From Winogradskyella sp. (GTDB taxonomy: Bacteria > Bacteroidota > Bacteroidia > Flavobacteriales > Flavobacteriaceae): a stretch of DNA of 33,026 bases. Both the position numbers and the translations under genes were made by a program. Within the stretch, counting starts at the first letter, position 1. Every line of letters starts with the position of its first letter. The stretch spans positions 1-33,026 of the forward strand of contig NZ_JAOARH010000088.1 of the NCBI RefSeq assembly GCF_025210595.1, in the 5' to 3' direction. The notes under the pieces were generated by a model. It was given only the letters and a program-made list of their open reading frames with translations. It was not told where the DNA came from and ran no database searches. Positions 24,884 through 33,026 of this stretch are shown here, piece after piece.

Positions 24884-26026
24884 TTATTCAGCTGTAATCT
24901 TCATATCTGCTAATTCAAATACCATATATTGCATTAAACGTTCTACGGTTGTAGCGTCTGAGGTGTTGTTTTCTGTATGAAATGATGAATATAATACGCC
25001 ACCATCACCATGTAAAAAGGTATATGCTAAATGTTTGTCTTCACTAATACCATCATATTCTACTGGACCATAAAGCCATGGTAATACAGTAGCAGAATCG
25101 TATGTGTCTACTACTTGCCATCCAGACAAAAACTCATCTATAGTTACTGTAGCATTAGGAATATTAATATTATAATTAAGAGAAAGCCAGTCTATTAAAT
25201 CCTGATTAAGAATTTGAGCATCTGTAGATAAAGAATCTCCGCTTTTGTAAGGGTCGTAAAAACTCATGTATTGTGTGCCATCTGCTGTAATATCGTTTAG
25301 ATATTTATATGCCCAATCTGTTGCATACATTAAGCCGCCATTATTAATAAAATTGGTAAGATTATTACTAAATTCTGCCATACTTTCATTCAGCCCACAG
25401 TTTAAAAAGATAATGTCATAGTTGTCTAATAAATCTGGATCTTGAATAAAATCACCAAAACCAAAATCTACATTTGGTTCTAACATAGGGTTTGTTCGGT
25501 TTGCAATGCTTGTGTTTTGGTGATGACCATGGTCTGTATGATTAGGATTACGATCCATAACATCATGTCCGTCAATAATATCAAAAAGTGGCTCGCCAGT
25601 TGTAGGGTCTACTAAGCCTATGTTATATAAAACTTCTTCAATATGGTCATAACTTCCAGTTACAACCGCAATAGATGGTAGTTGATCTATAGGTAAATTA
25701 TCTAAATTAAAAGTAAAAGTATCAATAAGATCGCTAAGGTTTACTGAGGTTGATGTTCTAAATTGTCCTTTAGATATGGATAACTCATAGCTGTCTTTAG
25801 ATAGGTTTTCTAATATGAAATTTCCTTCGCTATCAGTAATAGTCTCATTTACGAGAGTACCATCTTTATACAATTTTACACTAGCCTTAGAAACAGGATC
25901 TATACCGTTTGGTGTAACAAATTTTCCAGAAATACTATAGTCGCCAGAAGCACTATCATCAGATTTATCTTTAGAGCAGGAAACAATTAAGACAAGGGCA
26001 AGCAAAAGAAAGAATGTTTTTTTCAT
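24884..26026 (-). CDS. Lipoprotein with carboxypeptidase-like domain and possible amidotransferase-like fold
   Basis: This 380-residue protein starts with a lipoprotein signal (MKKTFFLLLALVLIVSC, Cys17). Residues 28-110 form a carboxypeptidase-regulatory-like or CNA-B-like beta domain (SISGKFVTPNGIDP, TDSEGNFILENLSKDSYELS). From about 117 the pattern resembles a ThuA/class I glutamine-amidotransferase-like Rossmann fold: PSIAVVTGSYDHIEEVLYNIG, YDIIFLNCG (203-211), FINNGGLMYATDWAY and a late GGVLYSSFHTE. A His-rich insertion, NHTDHGHH (162-169), might bind metal. The fold match is from pattern only, and I cannot confirm a catalytic triad. It is a single gene, with a long empty gap upstream. 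Confidence 0.8.
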   Translation of the reverse strand: MKKTFFLLLALVLIVSCSKDKSDDSASGDYSISGKFVTPNGIDPVSKASVKLYKDGTLVNETITDSEGNFILENLSKDSYELSISKGQFRTSTSVNLSDLIDTFTFNLDNLPIDQLPSIAVVTGSYDHIEEVLYNIGLVDPTTGEPLFDIIDGHDVMDRNPNHTDHGHHQNTSIANRTNPMLEPNVDFGFGDFIQDPDLLDNYDIIFLNCGLNESMAEFSNNLTNFINNGGLMYATDWAYKYLNDITADGTQYMSFYDPYKSGDSLSTDAQILNQDLIDWLSLNYNINIPNATVTIDEFLSGWQVVDTYDSATVLPWLYGPVEYDGISEDKHLAYTFLHGDGGVLYSSFHTENNTSDATTVERLMQYMVFELADMKITAE

Positions 26027-26334
26027 AATTGGTGGTGTTAATTAGATTGATTATGATGCAGATAATAACTTTAATAAAAAGGTTATGCGTCATCTACATG
26101 TATATAACAGTTAAGGATTGCTTTTTCCTAGTGAGAAAGATAATAATTTTAAATTTAACCTCTGATTTTTAATTGATTAGATAGTCTTATGCCTGAATTA
26201 AGGGAGTAGGAGAGTTATTTTAAAAGCAGATAGCTTAAAAATAGGATTTTGAAAAGGAATTGCAGAAATGTATAAAATGTTTATGCCGAAACCTGTTGTA
26301 AATAAATTGAGGATTAAATTTTATACAACTCTAG
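26027..26334. other. 308-bp intergenic stretch with no gene seen
   Basis: This A+T-rich gap separates the lipoprotein gene from ridA, both on the minus strand. I see no convincing open frame, RNA gene, strong hairpin with T run, or TAnnTTTG box here. It presumably holds the promoter of the lipoprotein gene and the end of the lptD-ridA transcript. A weak GTTGTA/TACAAC inverted repeat at about 26299-26327 lacks a T run. Confidence 0.5.
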
Positions 26335-26715
26335 TTATTTAATAGCAATCATGCTTATTTCTACATTAACAAACTTAGGTAAATTAGCTACTTCTACAGT
26401 TTCTCTTGCTGGTGCTGTAGCTTCATCAAAGTACTTAGCATAAACAGTATTAATTTTTGAGAAGTTGTGCATGTCACTTATAAAAATAGATGTTTTTATA
26501 ACGTTTTCAAATGTCATGTCAGCAGCAGCTAAAACGGCTTTCATATTTTCCATAACCTGTTTAGTCTCTACTTCTATAGAATCCATAACTAATTCCATAG
26601 TTTTTGGATCTAAGGCTATTTGCCCAGAAGTGTATAATGTATTACCAACTAACACGGCTTGATTGTATGGTCCTATAGGTGCAGGTGCGTGAGGTGTATT
26701 AATAATCTGTTTCAT
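26335..26715 (-). CDS. ridA: RidA family reactive-intermediate deaminase
   Basis: This 126-residue protein belongs to the Rid/YjgF/UK114 family, which hydrolyses reactive enamine/imine intermediates to keto acids and ammonia, protecting PLP enzymes. Family features are IGPYNQAVLVGNTLYTSGQIA (14-34), the conserved Arg104 in APARETVEVANLPK, and Glu119 in VNVEISMIA. Length is normal and it should be a cytosolic trimer. It follows lptD by 29 bp on the same strand, so it is probably co-transcribed, though the functions are unrelated. Confidence 0.95.
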   Translation of the reverse strand: MKQIINTPHAPAPIGPYNQAVLVGNTLYTSGQIALDPKTMELVMDSIEVETKQVMENMKAVLAAADMTFENVIKTSIFISDMHNFSKINTVYAKYFDEATAPARETVEVANLPKFVNVEISMIAIK

Positions 26716-26744
26716 TGTTTAAAGTGGTTTTATCTAGAAAAAAT

Positions 26745-29546
26745 CTAATTACCTAATCGTCGGTCTGGTTGGCGACGTTGATCGTATTTTAAATCTTTCA
26801 ATAAATTAGATCTAATACCTATAAAGAAATTCCATGAGGTATTAACACCTATTGGTACAATTGAAAAATTCATTCTCCAACTCAGTAAATCACGTTCAAA
26901 ACGCAATTGGGTAGGTGTTACACCTTTGTTTAGTAAATCATAACCAGAGGAAAAACCAATAGACCATCGAGGTGATAGCTCTATATCACCAGAAAACATT
27001 AAAGAATGGGAGGATATTTGATCTTGCCTCCTTGTGTTTGTATAATTAGTTGCATAAGCAAATCTTATGCTCCAAGGCATGGCATAATTATAAAACTCAT
27101 TGTTGTCTTCATCTTCTTTGTCCTTGTCTTTTTTTCTGTCATTAAGACGTTGGTCAGCATAATCTTGAGAGACACCAAAGAGATCATCTGCACGTGCATT
27201 GGCATTTGCAGAACGTCTGTCTGCTTCTTCGTCTCTTTCATCGTCTGTTTCTTTGCCAGAAAAGCTATCATTATTTAAGCTATAACTAATATTTAAATTA
27301 GCTGAGGTTAATCTAAATAAACTACCACCATTATTAATATTATAGGTGTCTATAAGATTATTGTTATTATCTAGGGCATAAGGATTTAAGGTCATGCCAA
27401 AGTTAATGTTCATCTTCTTATTAAGAATCTGTGTGCCTCCAGTAACTCGTAATGGACTCCAGTTTAGTGAGTCAGCAGCTAAATTATATGCTGTAGAAAG
27501 GTTTAGGTTATTAAGTAACATTACCTTTTTAGGCTCGGTTTCGGTAGAATCTTTAGCACGTACTTTGGCCTCAAAATTATTACCTACAGAAATACCAATA
27601 TTGCTCGAGTAACGATTATTTGGTGAGCCAAGTAGCGAATTTTCAAAACGTGTATATTCTACCTGATCACTCGTAGTGCCATCGGCAGCAATAACATCGT
27701 AGGTTTCGTAATATTGGTCAAAAGCAGGTGAAACACTATAGCTAATAGATGGTCGCATAACGTGCCTTATAGCTTGTATTTTTGGATCATTGTCTTTGTT
27801 CTTAAAATTAAACATACCATATACGGTTGTTCCAATACTTGCTCCAAAATTATAAGTTAAAAAACGATCAAAACCGTTTACTTCAATAGGTGTAGAAGTT
27901 TCGCTTTCTAAAATATTATTTCGTTTTACGGTCTTTAATGTCCAGGTTTCATCAAAATTAGCATTAACACTTGTGCTAAAATGCTTAAATAGTTTAAAGT
28001 TTGTAGTGACAGGAATAGAATGACGCATGCCAGCACGTGCATCATCAAACATTTCGCTTTTACCAAATAAAGAATCTGTTGTTTGTATACGATACTCTCC
28101 TCTGGTGTTTAACTGAAAGTTAATGTTTTGTATAGCTCCTTTTTTTGTACCAGATTTTGGCGCAAAAGGATAGACTCTTGTCATTGAAGCTTGTAGTGTT
28201 GGTAAGGTTAAATTAATAGCTTCAGTATTGGTGTTTTGGTTATGAGATGCTGTTAAACTTAAATTAACCTGAGGCTCTCCTTGAAATGTTTTAGAATACG
28301 ATACCGAAGAAGCCAAAGTGTTAGTTAAAGAATTGTTTAGGTTAACTTGGTTTATAGATTGCCTATAATATTGACTACTACCTAAGTTGACTGAAGCAGA
28401 AAACCTTGAGTTTGGATTGGCCTTAGTATCTTGAGTGTGCGACCATCTTAAATTATATATGGTACTCTTGCTAAAATCAGGAAAACCACGTTCACTATTT
28501 AAAAGGTTTTCGTATCTAAAGCTAAAATTACCTCTAAACTTGTAGCGTACAGCGTAATTACTTTCTATTCTTAAACCATAACTTCCATTGGTGTAATAAT
28601 CACCCAGCACAGCAAGATCTACATAATCGCTTATGGCAAAATAATAACCACCATTTTGTAAAAAATAACCTCTATCATTACCAGTGTCTTCACCAAACGA
28701 AGGGAATATAATACCAGAGGTTTGCTTTTTAGACATCGGAAAATAAGCAAATGGTATAGCAATAGGAGTAGGTACATCATAGATGTACATTTGGCTCATC
28801 CCAGTTACAATCTTTTTATCAGGAACAATTTTAGCCCTATTCATTTTAATGTAATACTCTGGGTCATCAAGGTTTTCAGAAGTTGTAAACTTTCCTTTAG
28901 ATATAAAGTATACTGAATCGTTTTCTCGTTTTGTGCGTTCTGCTATTACTGTTCCACCACTTTGTTCAGTAACAGAGTTAAAAATTAAAGCCTTTCTAGA
29001 GTCGGTATTAAAAATAATAGAGTCTGGCTCAATAACATTGGCACCTTGAGTAAATACTGGTTTTTGAGAGTAGCCTGTTGAGTCTTTTAAACGACCTGCA
29101 TAAACTAAATTTTTGCTATAATCAATAACAATAACACCTGCAGAAATCTCCATATCTTCATAGAGTACCTTGGCTTCGTTGTATAAACGAATTTGTTGCT
29201 TCTTTTGGTTTATAGCAACATAATCTTTGGCTTTGTAGGTTACAATATCTTTTAAAAACCCTTCCTTTTTTACAGAATCTTGTTTAGTAGAGTCTACTTC
29301 TTTTGTGTTTAAAGGTTTGTTTAATAAAGAATCTGCAGAGATATTTACAGCATCTTTAGTTACAGATGTTGTATCCTTTTTTTGCTCAACAGGAATACTT
29401 TCGTTCTTTTTTGGTAATTCCTGTGCAAAGCTAAAAGTGTTGATAAACACTGTAAAACTCAATAGAAAAAGTATGTGTAGGCTATTTGTACGCAATCCTT
29501 TTAAATGTATTTTTGTAAAAGTATGGCTCGGTTTTTGAAACGCCAA
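26745..29546 (-). CDS. lptD: LPS assembly protein LptD (Bacteroidota type)
   Basis: This protein of about 933 residues inserts lipopolysaccharide into the outer leaflet of the outer membrane with LptE. A hydrophobic signal (SLHILFLLSFTVFINTFSFAQ) is followed by a linker and an LptA/OstA-like beta-jellyroll at about 95-260 (YKAKDYVAINQKKQQIRLYNEAKVLYEDMEI, VVTEQSGGTVIAE type repeats). A large C-terminal barrel begins near FAYFPMSKKQTSGIIFPSFGED and DRGYFLQNGGYYFAISDY. The match is to the flavobacterial family usually called putative LptD. No ATG is in frame. The longest version starts at TTG 29546, but that codon lies inside a possible -7 box (TACTTTTG); another TTG at 29495 would start MRTNSLHILFLLS and give a cleaner signal peptide. 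The ridA gene follows. Confidence 0.92.
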   Translation of the reverse strand: MAFQKPSHTFTKIHLKGLRTNSLHILFLLSFTVFINTFSFAQELPKKNESIPVEQKKDTTSVTKDAVNISADSLLNKPLNTKEVDSTKQDSVKKEGFLKDIVTYKAKDYVAINQKKQQIRLYNEAKVLYEDMEISAGVIVIDYSKNLVYAGRLKDSTGYSQKPVFTQGANVIEPDSIIFNTDSRKALIFNSVTEQSGGTVIAERTKRENDSVYFISKGKFTTSENLDDPEYYIKMNRAKIVPDKKIVTGMSQMYIYDVPTPIAIPFAYFPMSKKQTSGIIFPSFGEDTGNDRGYFLQNGGYYFAISDYVDLAVLGDYYTNGSYGLRIESNYAVRYKFRGNFSFRYENLLNSERGFPDFSKSTIYNLRWSHTQDTKANPNSRFSASVNLGSSQYYRQSINQVNLNNSLTNTLASSVSYSKTFQGEPQVNLSLTASHNQNTNTEAINLTLPTLQASMTRVYPFAPKSGTKKGAIQNINFQLNTRGEYRIQTTDSLFGKSEMFDDARAGMRHSIPVTTNFKLFKHFSTSVNANFDETWTLKTVKRNNILESETSTPIEVNGFDRFLTYNFGASIGTTVYGMFNFKNKDNDPKIQAIRHVMRPSISYSVSPAFDQYYETYDVIAADGTTSDQVEYTRFENSLLGSPNNRYSSNIGISVGNNFEAKVRAKDSTETEPKKVMLLNNLNLSTAYNLAADSLNWSPLRVTGGTQILNKKMNINFGMTLNPYALDNNNNLIDTYNINNGGSLFRLTSANLNISYSLNNDSFSGKETDDERDEEADRRSANANARADDLFGVSQDYADQRLNDRKKDKDKEDEDNNEFYNYAMPWSIRFAYATNYTNTRRQDQISSHSLMFSGDIELSPRWSIGFSSGYDLLNKGVTPTQLRFERDLLSWRMNFSIVPIGVNTSWNFFIGIRSNLLKDLKYDQRRQPDRRLGN

Positions 29547-29551
29547 AAGTA
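29544..29551 (-). promoter_or_regulatory. Possible -7 box overlapping the upstream lptD start
   Basis: On the minus strand this reads TACTTTTG, matching TAnnTTTG. Its last three bases are the TTG that opens the longest lptD frame. No -33 TTG was seen, so a chance match is possible. Confidence 0.3.
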
Positions 29552-29656
29552 CAGATATTTTTTTGTGATTTTCTTATTAAATGTCTAAAGTTTAAATATA
29601 GAATATTACTTACAATATTGCGTAATAATTCGAGTTTATAAACCGTTAAATTAAAT

Positions 29657-30787
29657 ATGCAAACGAAGCCAAAATATATAATAGTATTCTTAGTACTTAT
29701 TTTTATAACTTCTTTAACATGCTTTGAACCATTACAAGCACAAGACGATAAATTTGTTGTGGTTTTAGATGCAGGCCATGGAGGTCATGATTCTGGAAAT
29801 CTTGGTAATGGGTATAAAGAAAAAAATATTGCTTTAAATGTCACATTACAAGTTGGTAAAGCGTTAGAGAAAAATAATGACATTAAAGTTATTTACACGC
29901 GAAAAACAGATGTCTTTGTAGAGTTATATGAGAGAGCTAATATCGCTAACAAGGCTGATGCAGACCTGTTTGTTTCTATACATTGTAATGCGCATAGTTC
30001 ACAAGCTTCTGGTACAGAAACCTTTGTTTTAGGTGAAAAGAATACCGCACGTAATTTTGAAGTTGCTAAACGCGAAAATGAAGTGATTTTTCTTGAAGAA
30101 AATCATGAAGAGCATTACGAAGGCTTTGATCCTAGTTCTCCTGAATCTACAATAGCTATTGGTATAGAACAAGAAGTATATGTAGAGCAAAGTATCGTTT
30201 TAGCGCGTAAAATTGAAGATAATTTTATTAATAAAGCAAAGCGAAAGAGTAGAGGGCTAAAGCAGGCTAGCCTTCTGGTTATAAGAAATACCTATATGCC
30301 AAGTGTTTTAGTTGAAGTTGGGTTCTTAACTAATAATAAAGAAGGGGCTTATTTAAACACAAAAGCAGGACAGTCTAAAATGGCAAAAGCTATTAAAGAT
30401 GCTATAATAGCTTATAAGAAAGAAATAGATCAAAACGTAGGTAGCAATATTCTAGATTCTGACATTGCATCAGAAACCGGTAATAATACTGAAATTGTTG
30501 AAGAATCACCTTTAATATATGATAGTATTACATTTAAAGTTCAAATCGCTGCAAGTTCTAAAGCTCTTGAGCCAAAATCATATAACTTTAGAGGATTGTC
30601 TGAAATTTCCCGAGAAAAAATTGGTAGAATTTATAAGTATTATTACGGATCTACTTCAGATTATAATAAAATAAAAGAACTGCAAAAAAATGCAAAAGCT
30701 AAAGGTTACAAAGATGCCTTTATAGTTGCTTATAAAGAAAGAGAGCGTATAGATGTATCCGAAGCACTAAAATCTGCTACTAATTAG
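29657..30787 (+). CDS. N-acetylmuramoyl-L-alanine amidase with SPOR-like tail
   Basis: This 376-residue protein cleaves the bond between muramic acid and the peptide stem of peptidoglycan. It has an N-terminal signal (about 1-29, ending LQAQ). The Amidase_3 zinc-dependent domain spans about 33-255 with all ligand and catalytic residues: DAGHGG (His41), YKEKN (Glu55), SIHCNAH (His109) and LVEVGFLTN (Glu220). A 40-60 residue insertion, rich in Glu and His, lies at about 135-180. The C-terminus at about 296-365 (TFKVQIAAS... GRIYKYYYGSTSDYNKIKELQKNAKAKGYKDAFIVAY) looks like a SPOR-type peptidoglycan-binding domain. It is divergent from lptD and is followed 54 bp later by the MCE gene. Confidence 0.94.
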   Translation: MQTKPKYIIVFLVLIFITSLTCFEPLQAQDDKFVVVLDAGHGGHDSGNLGNGYKEKNIALNVTLQVGKALEKNNDIKVIYTRKTDVFVELYERANIANKADADLFVSIHCNAHSSQASGTETFVLGEKNTARNFEVAKRENEVIFLEENHEEHYEGFDPSSPESTIAIGIEQEVYVEQSIVLARKIEDNFINKAKRKSRGLKQASLLVIRNTYMPSVLVEVGFLTNNKEGAYLNTKAGQSKMAKAIKDAIIAYKKEIDQNVGSNILDSDIASETGNNTEIVEESPLIYDSITFKVQIAASSKALEPKSYNFRGLSEISREKIGRIYKYYYGSTSDYNKIKELQKNAKAKGYKDAFIVAYKERERIDVSEALKSATN

Positions 30788-30841
30788 AAACATTATTAAT
30801 AGAATTATTGTTAATTTTGTTTTCAATCAAATCTAAATCCG

Positions 30842-31783
30842 TTGAAAATTTCTAGAGAAGTTAAAGTAGCAGTACTTGTATTATCTGGTATAGCATTATT
30901 TATATACTTATTTACGTTTTTAAGTGGAGGTGACTTGTTTTCAAATCAAGATACCTATTACACTGAGTTCGATTATAATGCACTCAGTACATCTTCATCA
31001 GTAACTGTAAAAGGAAACCGCATTGGTAAAGTTGAAGCTATTGATTATATATATGAAACCGGAAAAACAAGAGTGGAATTTTCTGTTAGTCCACAATTAA
31101 AGTTCTCTAAAAACAGTGTCATTCGTTTATATGAAACAGGCATTATGGGTGGCAATGCACTTGCTATAGTAAATGCAAATGATGGTGAAATGGCAAAACC
31201 AGGCGATTATATTGTTTCAGAAATACAACCAGGCCTTATTACTTCTTTAAAGAAGAATTTTACAGGCCTAAGTGCAGATTTAGACAGTACTATTCGTTCA
31301 GCAGATACTTTAATGACCAGTCTTAATGCATTAGTAGTAGATGAGTCCAATGTTGGTTTAAAGAGCACCATTGCAGAATTAAACGCTACATTAAAATCAT
31401 TTAAAACACTTTCTAATTCTGTGCAAGGTGTGATTAAGGAAAATGATAATAAAATTGCTACAATTTTAAATAACTTTAATGTTACTAGCGAAAACTTATC
31501 TAAGCTATCGAATGATTTAAAAGATATTGAATTAGCAAAAACTATTACAAAGTTTGATGAATCACTGACCTCTATTAATACACTTTTAGCTTCTGTTAAT
31601 AGTAATGATGGTACTATAGGAAAGTTGATTAACGATGATGCACTATACAATAATCTAGAAGCTGCTTCAAAAGAAATGGAAGAGTTGCTTTTAGATATAA
31701 AATTACACCCAGCAAGATACAGAAGAATACTATCTAAAAAAGAAATTCCGTATCAAGCACCAACTAAAGATCAAAAGAATTAG
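30842..31783 (+). CDS. MlaD/MCE family phospholipid-transport protein
   Basis: This 313-residue protein has one membrane helix at about 8-27 (VKVAVLVLSGIALFIYLFTF). An MCE domain follows at about 38-115 (TYYTEFDYNALSTSSSVTVKGNRIGKVEAI, IRLYETGIMGGNALAIV). A long helical region follows (about 150-300). MCE proteins form hexameric rings that bind and ferry phospholipids between inner and outer membrane, as a partner of MlaE/MlaF-type ABC transporters. The start is TTG at 30842 (no in-frame ATG gives a full membrane helix). It sits between amidase and an Fe-S protein on the same strand, an order I recall from other flavobacteria. The permease and ATPase are not in this window. Confidence 0.92.
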   Translation: MKISREVKVAVLVLSGIALFIYLFTFLSGGDLFSNQDTYYTEFDYNALSTSSSVTVKGNRIGKVEAIDYIYETGKTRVEFSVSPQLKFSKNSVIRLYETGIMGGNALAIVNANDGEMAKPGDYIVSEIQPGLITSLKKNFTGLSADLDSTIRSADTLMTSLNALVVDESNVGLKSTIAELNATLKSFKTLSNSVQGVIKENDNKIATILNNFNVTSENLSKLSNDLKDIELAKTITKFDESLTSINTLLASVNSNDGTIGKLINDDALYNNLEAASKEMEELLLDIKLHPARYRRILSKKEIPYQAPTKDQKN

Positions 31784-31794
31784 ACCTTTTTAAA

Positions 31795-33026
31795 ATGCAA
31801 TACATACCAAATATAATTTTTGCTATTATCCTAGTTTTAGGAATTGGTTATTTCGTAAGAAATATTAAAGCACTAATACGAAATATAAAACTCGGAAGAG
31901 AAACAGATACCAGTGATAATAAAGCCGAGCGTTGGCGAAATATGGTGCGCATTGCACTTGGCCAAAGTAAAATGGTAAAACGCCCTATAGCAGGTATACT
32001 TCATATCGTTGTTTATGTAGGTTTTATTATCATTAATATAGAAGTTTTAGAAATTATTATTGATGGACTTTTTGGTACACATCGTATAGGTTTAAAAGTT
32101 TTACCAAAAGCGGTATATGGGTTTTTAATTGGTTCTTTTGAAATTTTAGCAATATTAGTATTGGTAGCTGTTATTGTGTTTTGGATACGTAGAAATGCAA
32201 TAAAGCTAAAGCGCTTTTTAAGTTCTGAGATGACGGGTTGGCCAAAAAATGACGGTAATTTTATTCTTTATTTCGAAATGGTCTTAATGACTTTGTTCTT
32301 AGTAATGAATGCTACAGATACATCATTTCAAGCTTTAGGACATGGTAACATTATATCGCAATTTATGGCATCTTGGTTTGGCGATAATCCAGATACACTT
32401 CATATAATAGAGCGTACAGCATGGTGGATACATATTGTTGGAATCTTGGTGTTCTTAAACTATCTATACTTCTCTAAACATTTACATATCCTTTTAGCAT
32501 TTCCAAATACATACTACGCAAGTGTAGAACCAAAAGGAAAAGTAAATAACTTAGAAGCTGTTACAAATGAGGTAAAACTAATGATGGACCCTAATGCAGA
32601 TCCTTTTGCAGCAGCACCAGAGGGAGCTGAAGACGAAGAACCTGCTAAGTTTGGAGCAAGCGATGTAATGGATTTAAACAGAATACAGTTATTGAGTGCT
32701 TACACATGTACAGAGTGTGGCCGTTGTACATCATCTTGTCCTGCAAACTTAACTGGCAAGAAGTTATCGCCTCGTAAAATAATGATGGACACAAGAGACC
32801 GTCTAGAAGAAGTGGGCAAAAATATTGATGCCAATAATGGAGAATTTAAAGATGACGGAAAACAACTTTTAGGAGATTATATTACTAACGAAGAGCTTTG
32901 GGCATGTACAACCTGTAATGCGTGTGTAGAAGAATGCCCTGTAAGTATTAATCCATTATCTATAATTTTAGAAATGCGTCGTTATTTAGTAATGGAGCAA
33001 AGTGCAGCACCAATGGAGTTAAATAA
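31795..33026 (+). CDS. Membrane-bound 4Fe-4S oxidoreductase, truncated by window end
   Basis: The gene starts at ATG 31795, 11 bp after the MCE stop, and is still open at the window edge after 410 codons. The N-terminal half has membrane segments at about 5-22, 65-85, 103-125, 160-178 and 205-225, with histidines (LHIVVYVG, WWIHIVGIL, KHLHIL) that could bind heme b, as in NarI/HdrE-like subunits. Two ferredoxin motifs follow: CTECGRCTSSCP (305-316) and CTTCNACVEECP (371-382). It resembles heterodisulfide-reductase-type (Fe-S)-binding proteins, so it probably moves electrons between quinone and a partner. The remainder and its usual neighbour lie beyond the window. The function in this organism is not known. 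Confidence 0.9.
   Translation, partial: MQYIPNIIFAIILVLGIGYFVRNIKALIRNIKLGRETDTSDNKAERWRNMVRIALGQSKMVKRPIAGILHIVVYVGFIIINIEVLEIIIDGLFGTHRIGLKVLPKAVYGFLIGSFEILAILVLVAVIVFWIRRNAIKLKRFLSSEMTGWPKNDGNFILYFEMVLMTLFLVMNATDTSFQALGHGNIISQFMASWFGDNPDTLHIIERTAWWIHIVGILVFLNYLYFSKHLHILLAFPNTYYASVEPKGKVNNLEAVTNEVKLMMDPNADPFAAAPEGAEDEEPAKFGASDVMDLNRIQLLSAYTCTECGRCTSSCPANLTGKKLSPRKIMMDTRDRLEEVGKNIDANNGEFKDDGKQLLGDYITNEELWACTTCNACVEECPVSINPLSIILEMRRYLVMEQSAAPMELN

Noticed and set aside
27006-27278. A 90-codon plus-strand frame and a 68-codon alternative minus frame inside lptD
   Set aside because: Both lie within the strongly supported LptD barrel. Their composition (runs of Val/Ile/Phe, or Lys/Thr/Met) is that of shadow frames.
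30812-30819. TAATTTTG box between amidase and MCE genes
   Set aside because: It matches the -7 consensus but has no -33 TTG. In A+T-rich sequence this short motif is common, so an internal promoter is not supported.
31207-31650. A 147-codon open frame antisense to the MCE gene
   Set aside because: The plus strand carries a convincing MCE domain over the same bases. The antisense frame is rich in Ser, Leu and Phe, as expected from reading an A+T-rich gene backwards, and has no recognisable motif.

Overview
The window is chromosomal DNA from a member of the Bacteroidota, most likely a marine-type Flavobacteriaceae. The evidence is strong A+T richness, a type IX secretion C-terminal sorting domain, SusC-like TonB receptor architecture with a carboxypeptidase-like N-terminal domain, flavobacterial families (DUF5916, DUF6146, DUF6787, DUF937), and candidate promoters of the Bacteroidota TTG / TAnnTTTG form. 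The species cannot be fixed from this sequence alone. No rRNA, tRNA, CRISPR array, insertion sequence or prophage was seen, and most of the content looks like conserved core genome.

Layout. (1) 1-2.4 kb: two plus-strand membrane proteins of unknown function, separated by a three-hairpin intergenic repeat. (2) 2.4-6.2 kb: minus-strand histidine-degradation genes (hutG with an overlapping GNAT acetyltransferase, and hutI), split by a plus-strand coiled-coil membrane protein whose terminator lies inside the 3' end of hutI. (3) 6.2-9.3 kb: a secreted FG-GAP/VCBS protein with a T9SS sorting signal, then fumarase C. (4) 9.4-13.8 kb: a minus-strand envelope group of a DUF5916 outer-membrane protein, a LolD-type ABC ATPase and a barrel-like lipoprotein. 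(5) 14.0-18.7 kb: a small membrane protein facing a minus-strand run of DUF6146 lipoprotein, DUF6787 membrane protein, small His-rich protein, TonB receptor and His/Asp/Glu-rich lipoprotein. This is the best candidate here for an undercharacterised system, possibly metal uptake. (6) 18.9-21.7 kb: a DUF937 protein and the serine biosynthesis pair serC-serA. (7) 21.8-24.8 kb: a LuxC-type acyl-CoA reductase divergent from a two-cluster ferredoxin, followed by a TPR protein and a small membrane protein. (8) 24.9-33.0 kb: a lipoprotein with a possible ThuA/glutamine-amidotransferase-like fold, a RidA protein and LptD on the minus strand, diverging from an N-acetylmuramoyl-L-alanine amidase, an MlaD/MCE protein and a truncated membrane Fe-S oxidoreductase on the plus strand.

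How the genes work together. Much of the window concerns the cell envelope: LptD (LPS insertion), MCE/MlaD (phospholipid transport), amidase (peptidoglycan), LolD (lipoprotein-type ABC transport), the TonB receptor and several lipoproteins. The metabolic genes are fumC, hutG/hutI and serC/serA. Stem-loop terminators separate most transcription units, so operon boundaries are fairly clear. serC and serA each carry a TTTCTG/CAGAAA inverted repeat just before the start codon, which suggests shared regulation. Three long frames appear to begin with TTG (the small His-rich gene, lptD and the MCE gene), so their starts are less certain.
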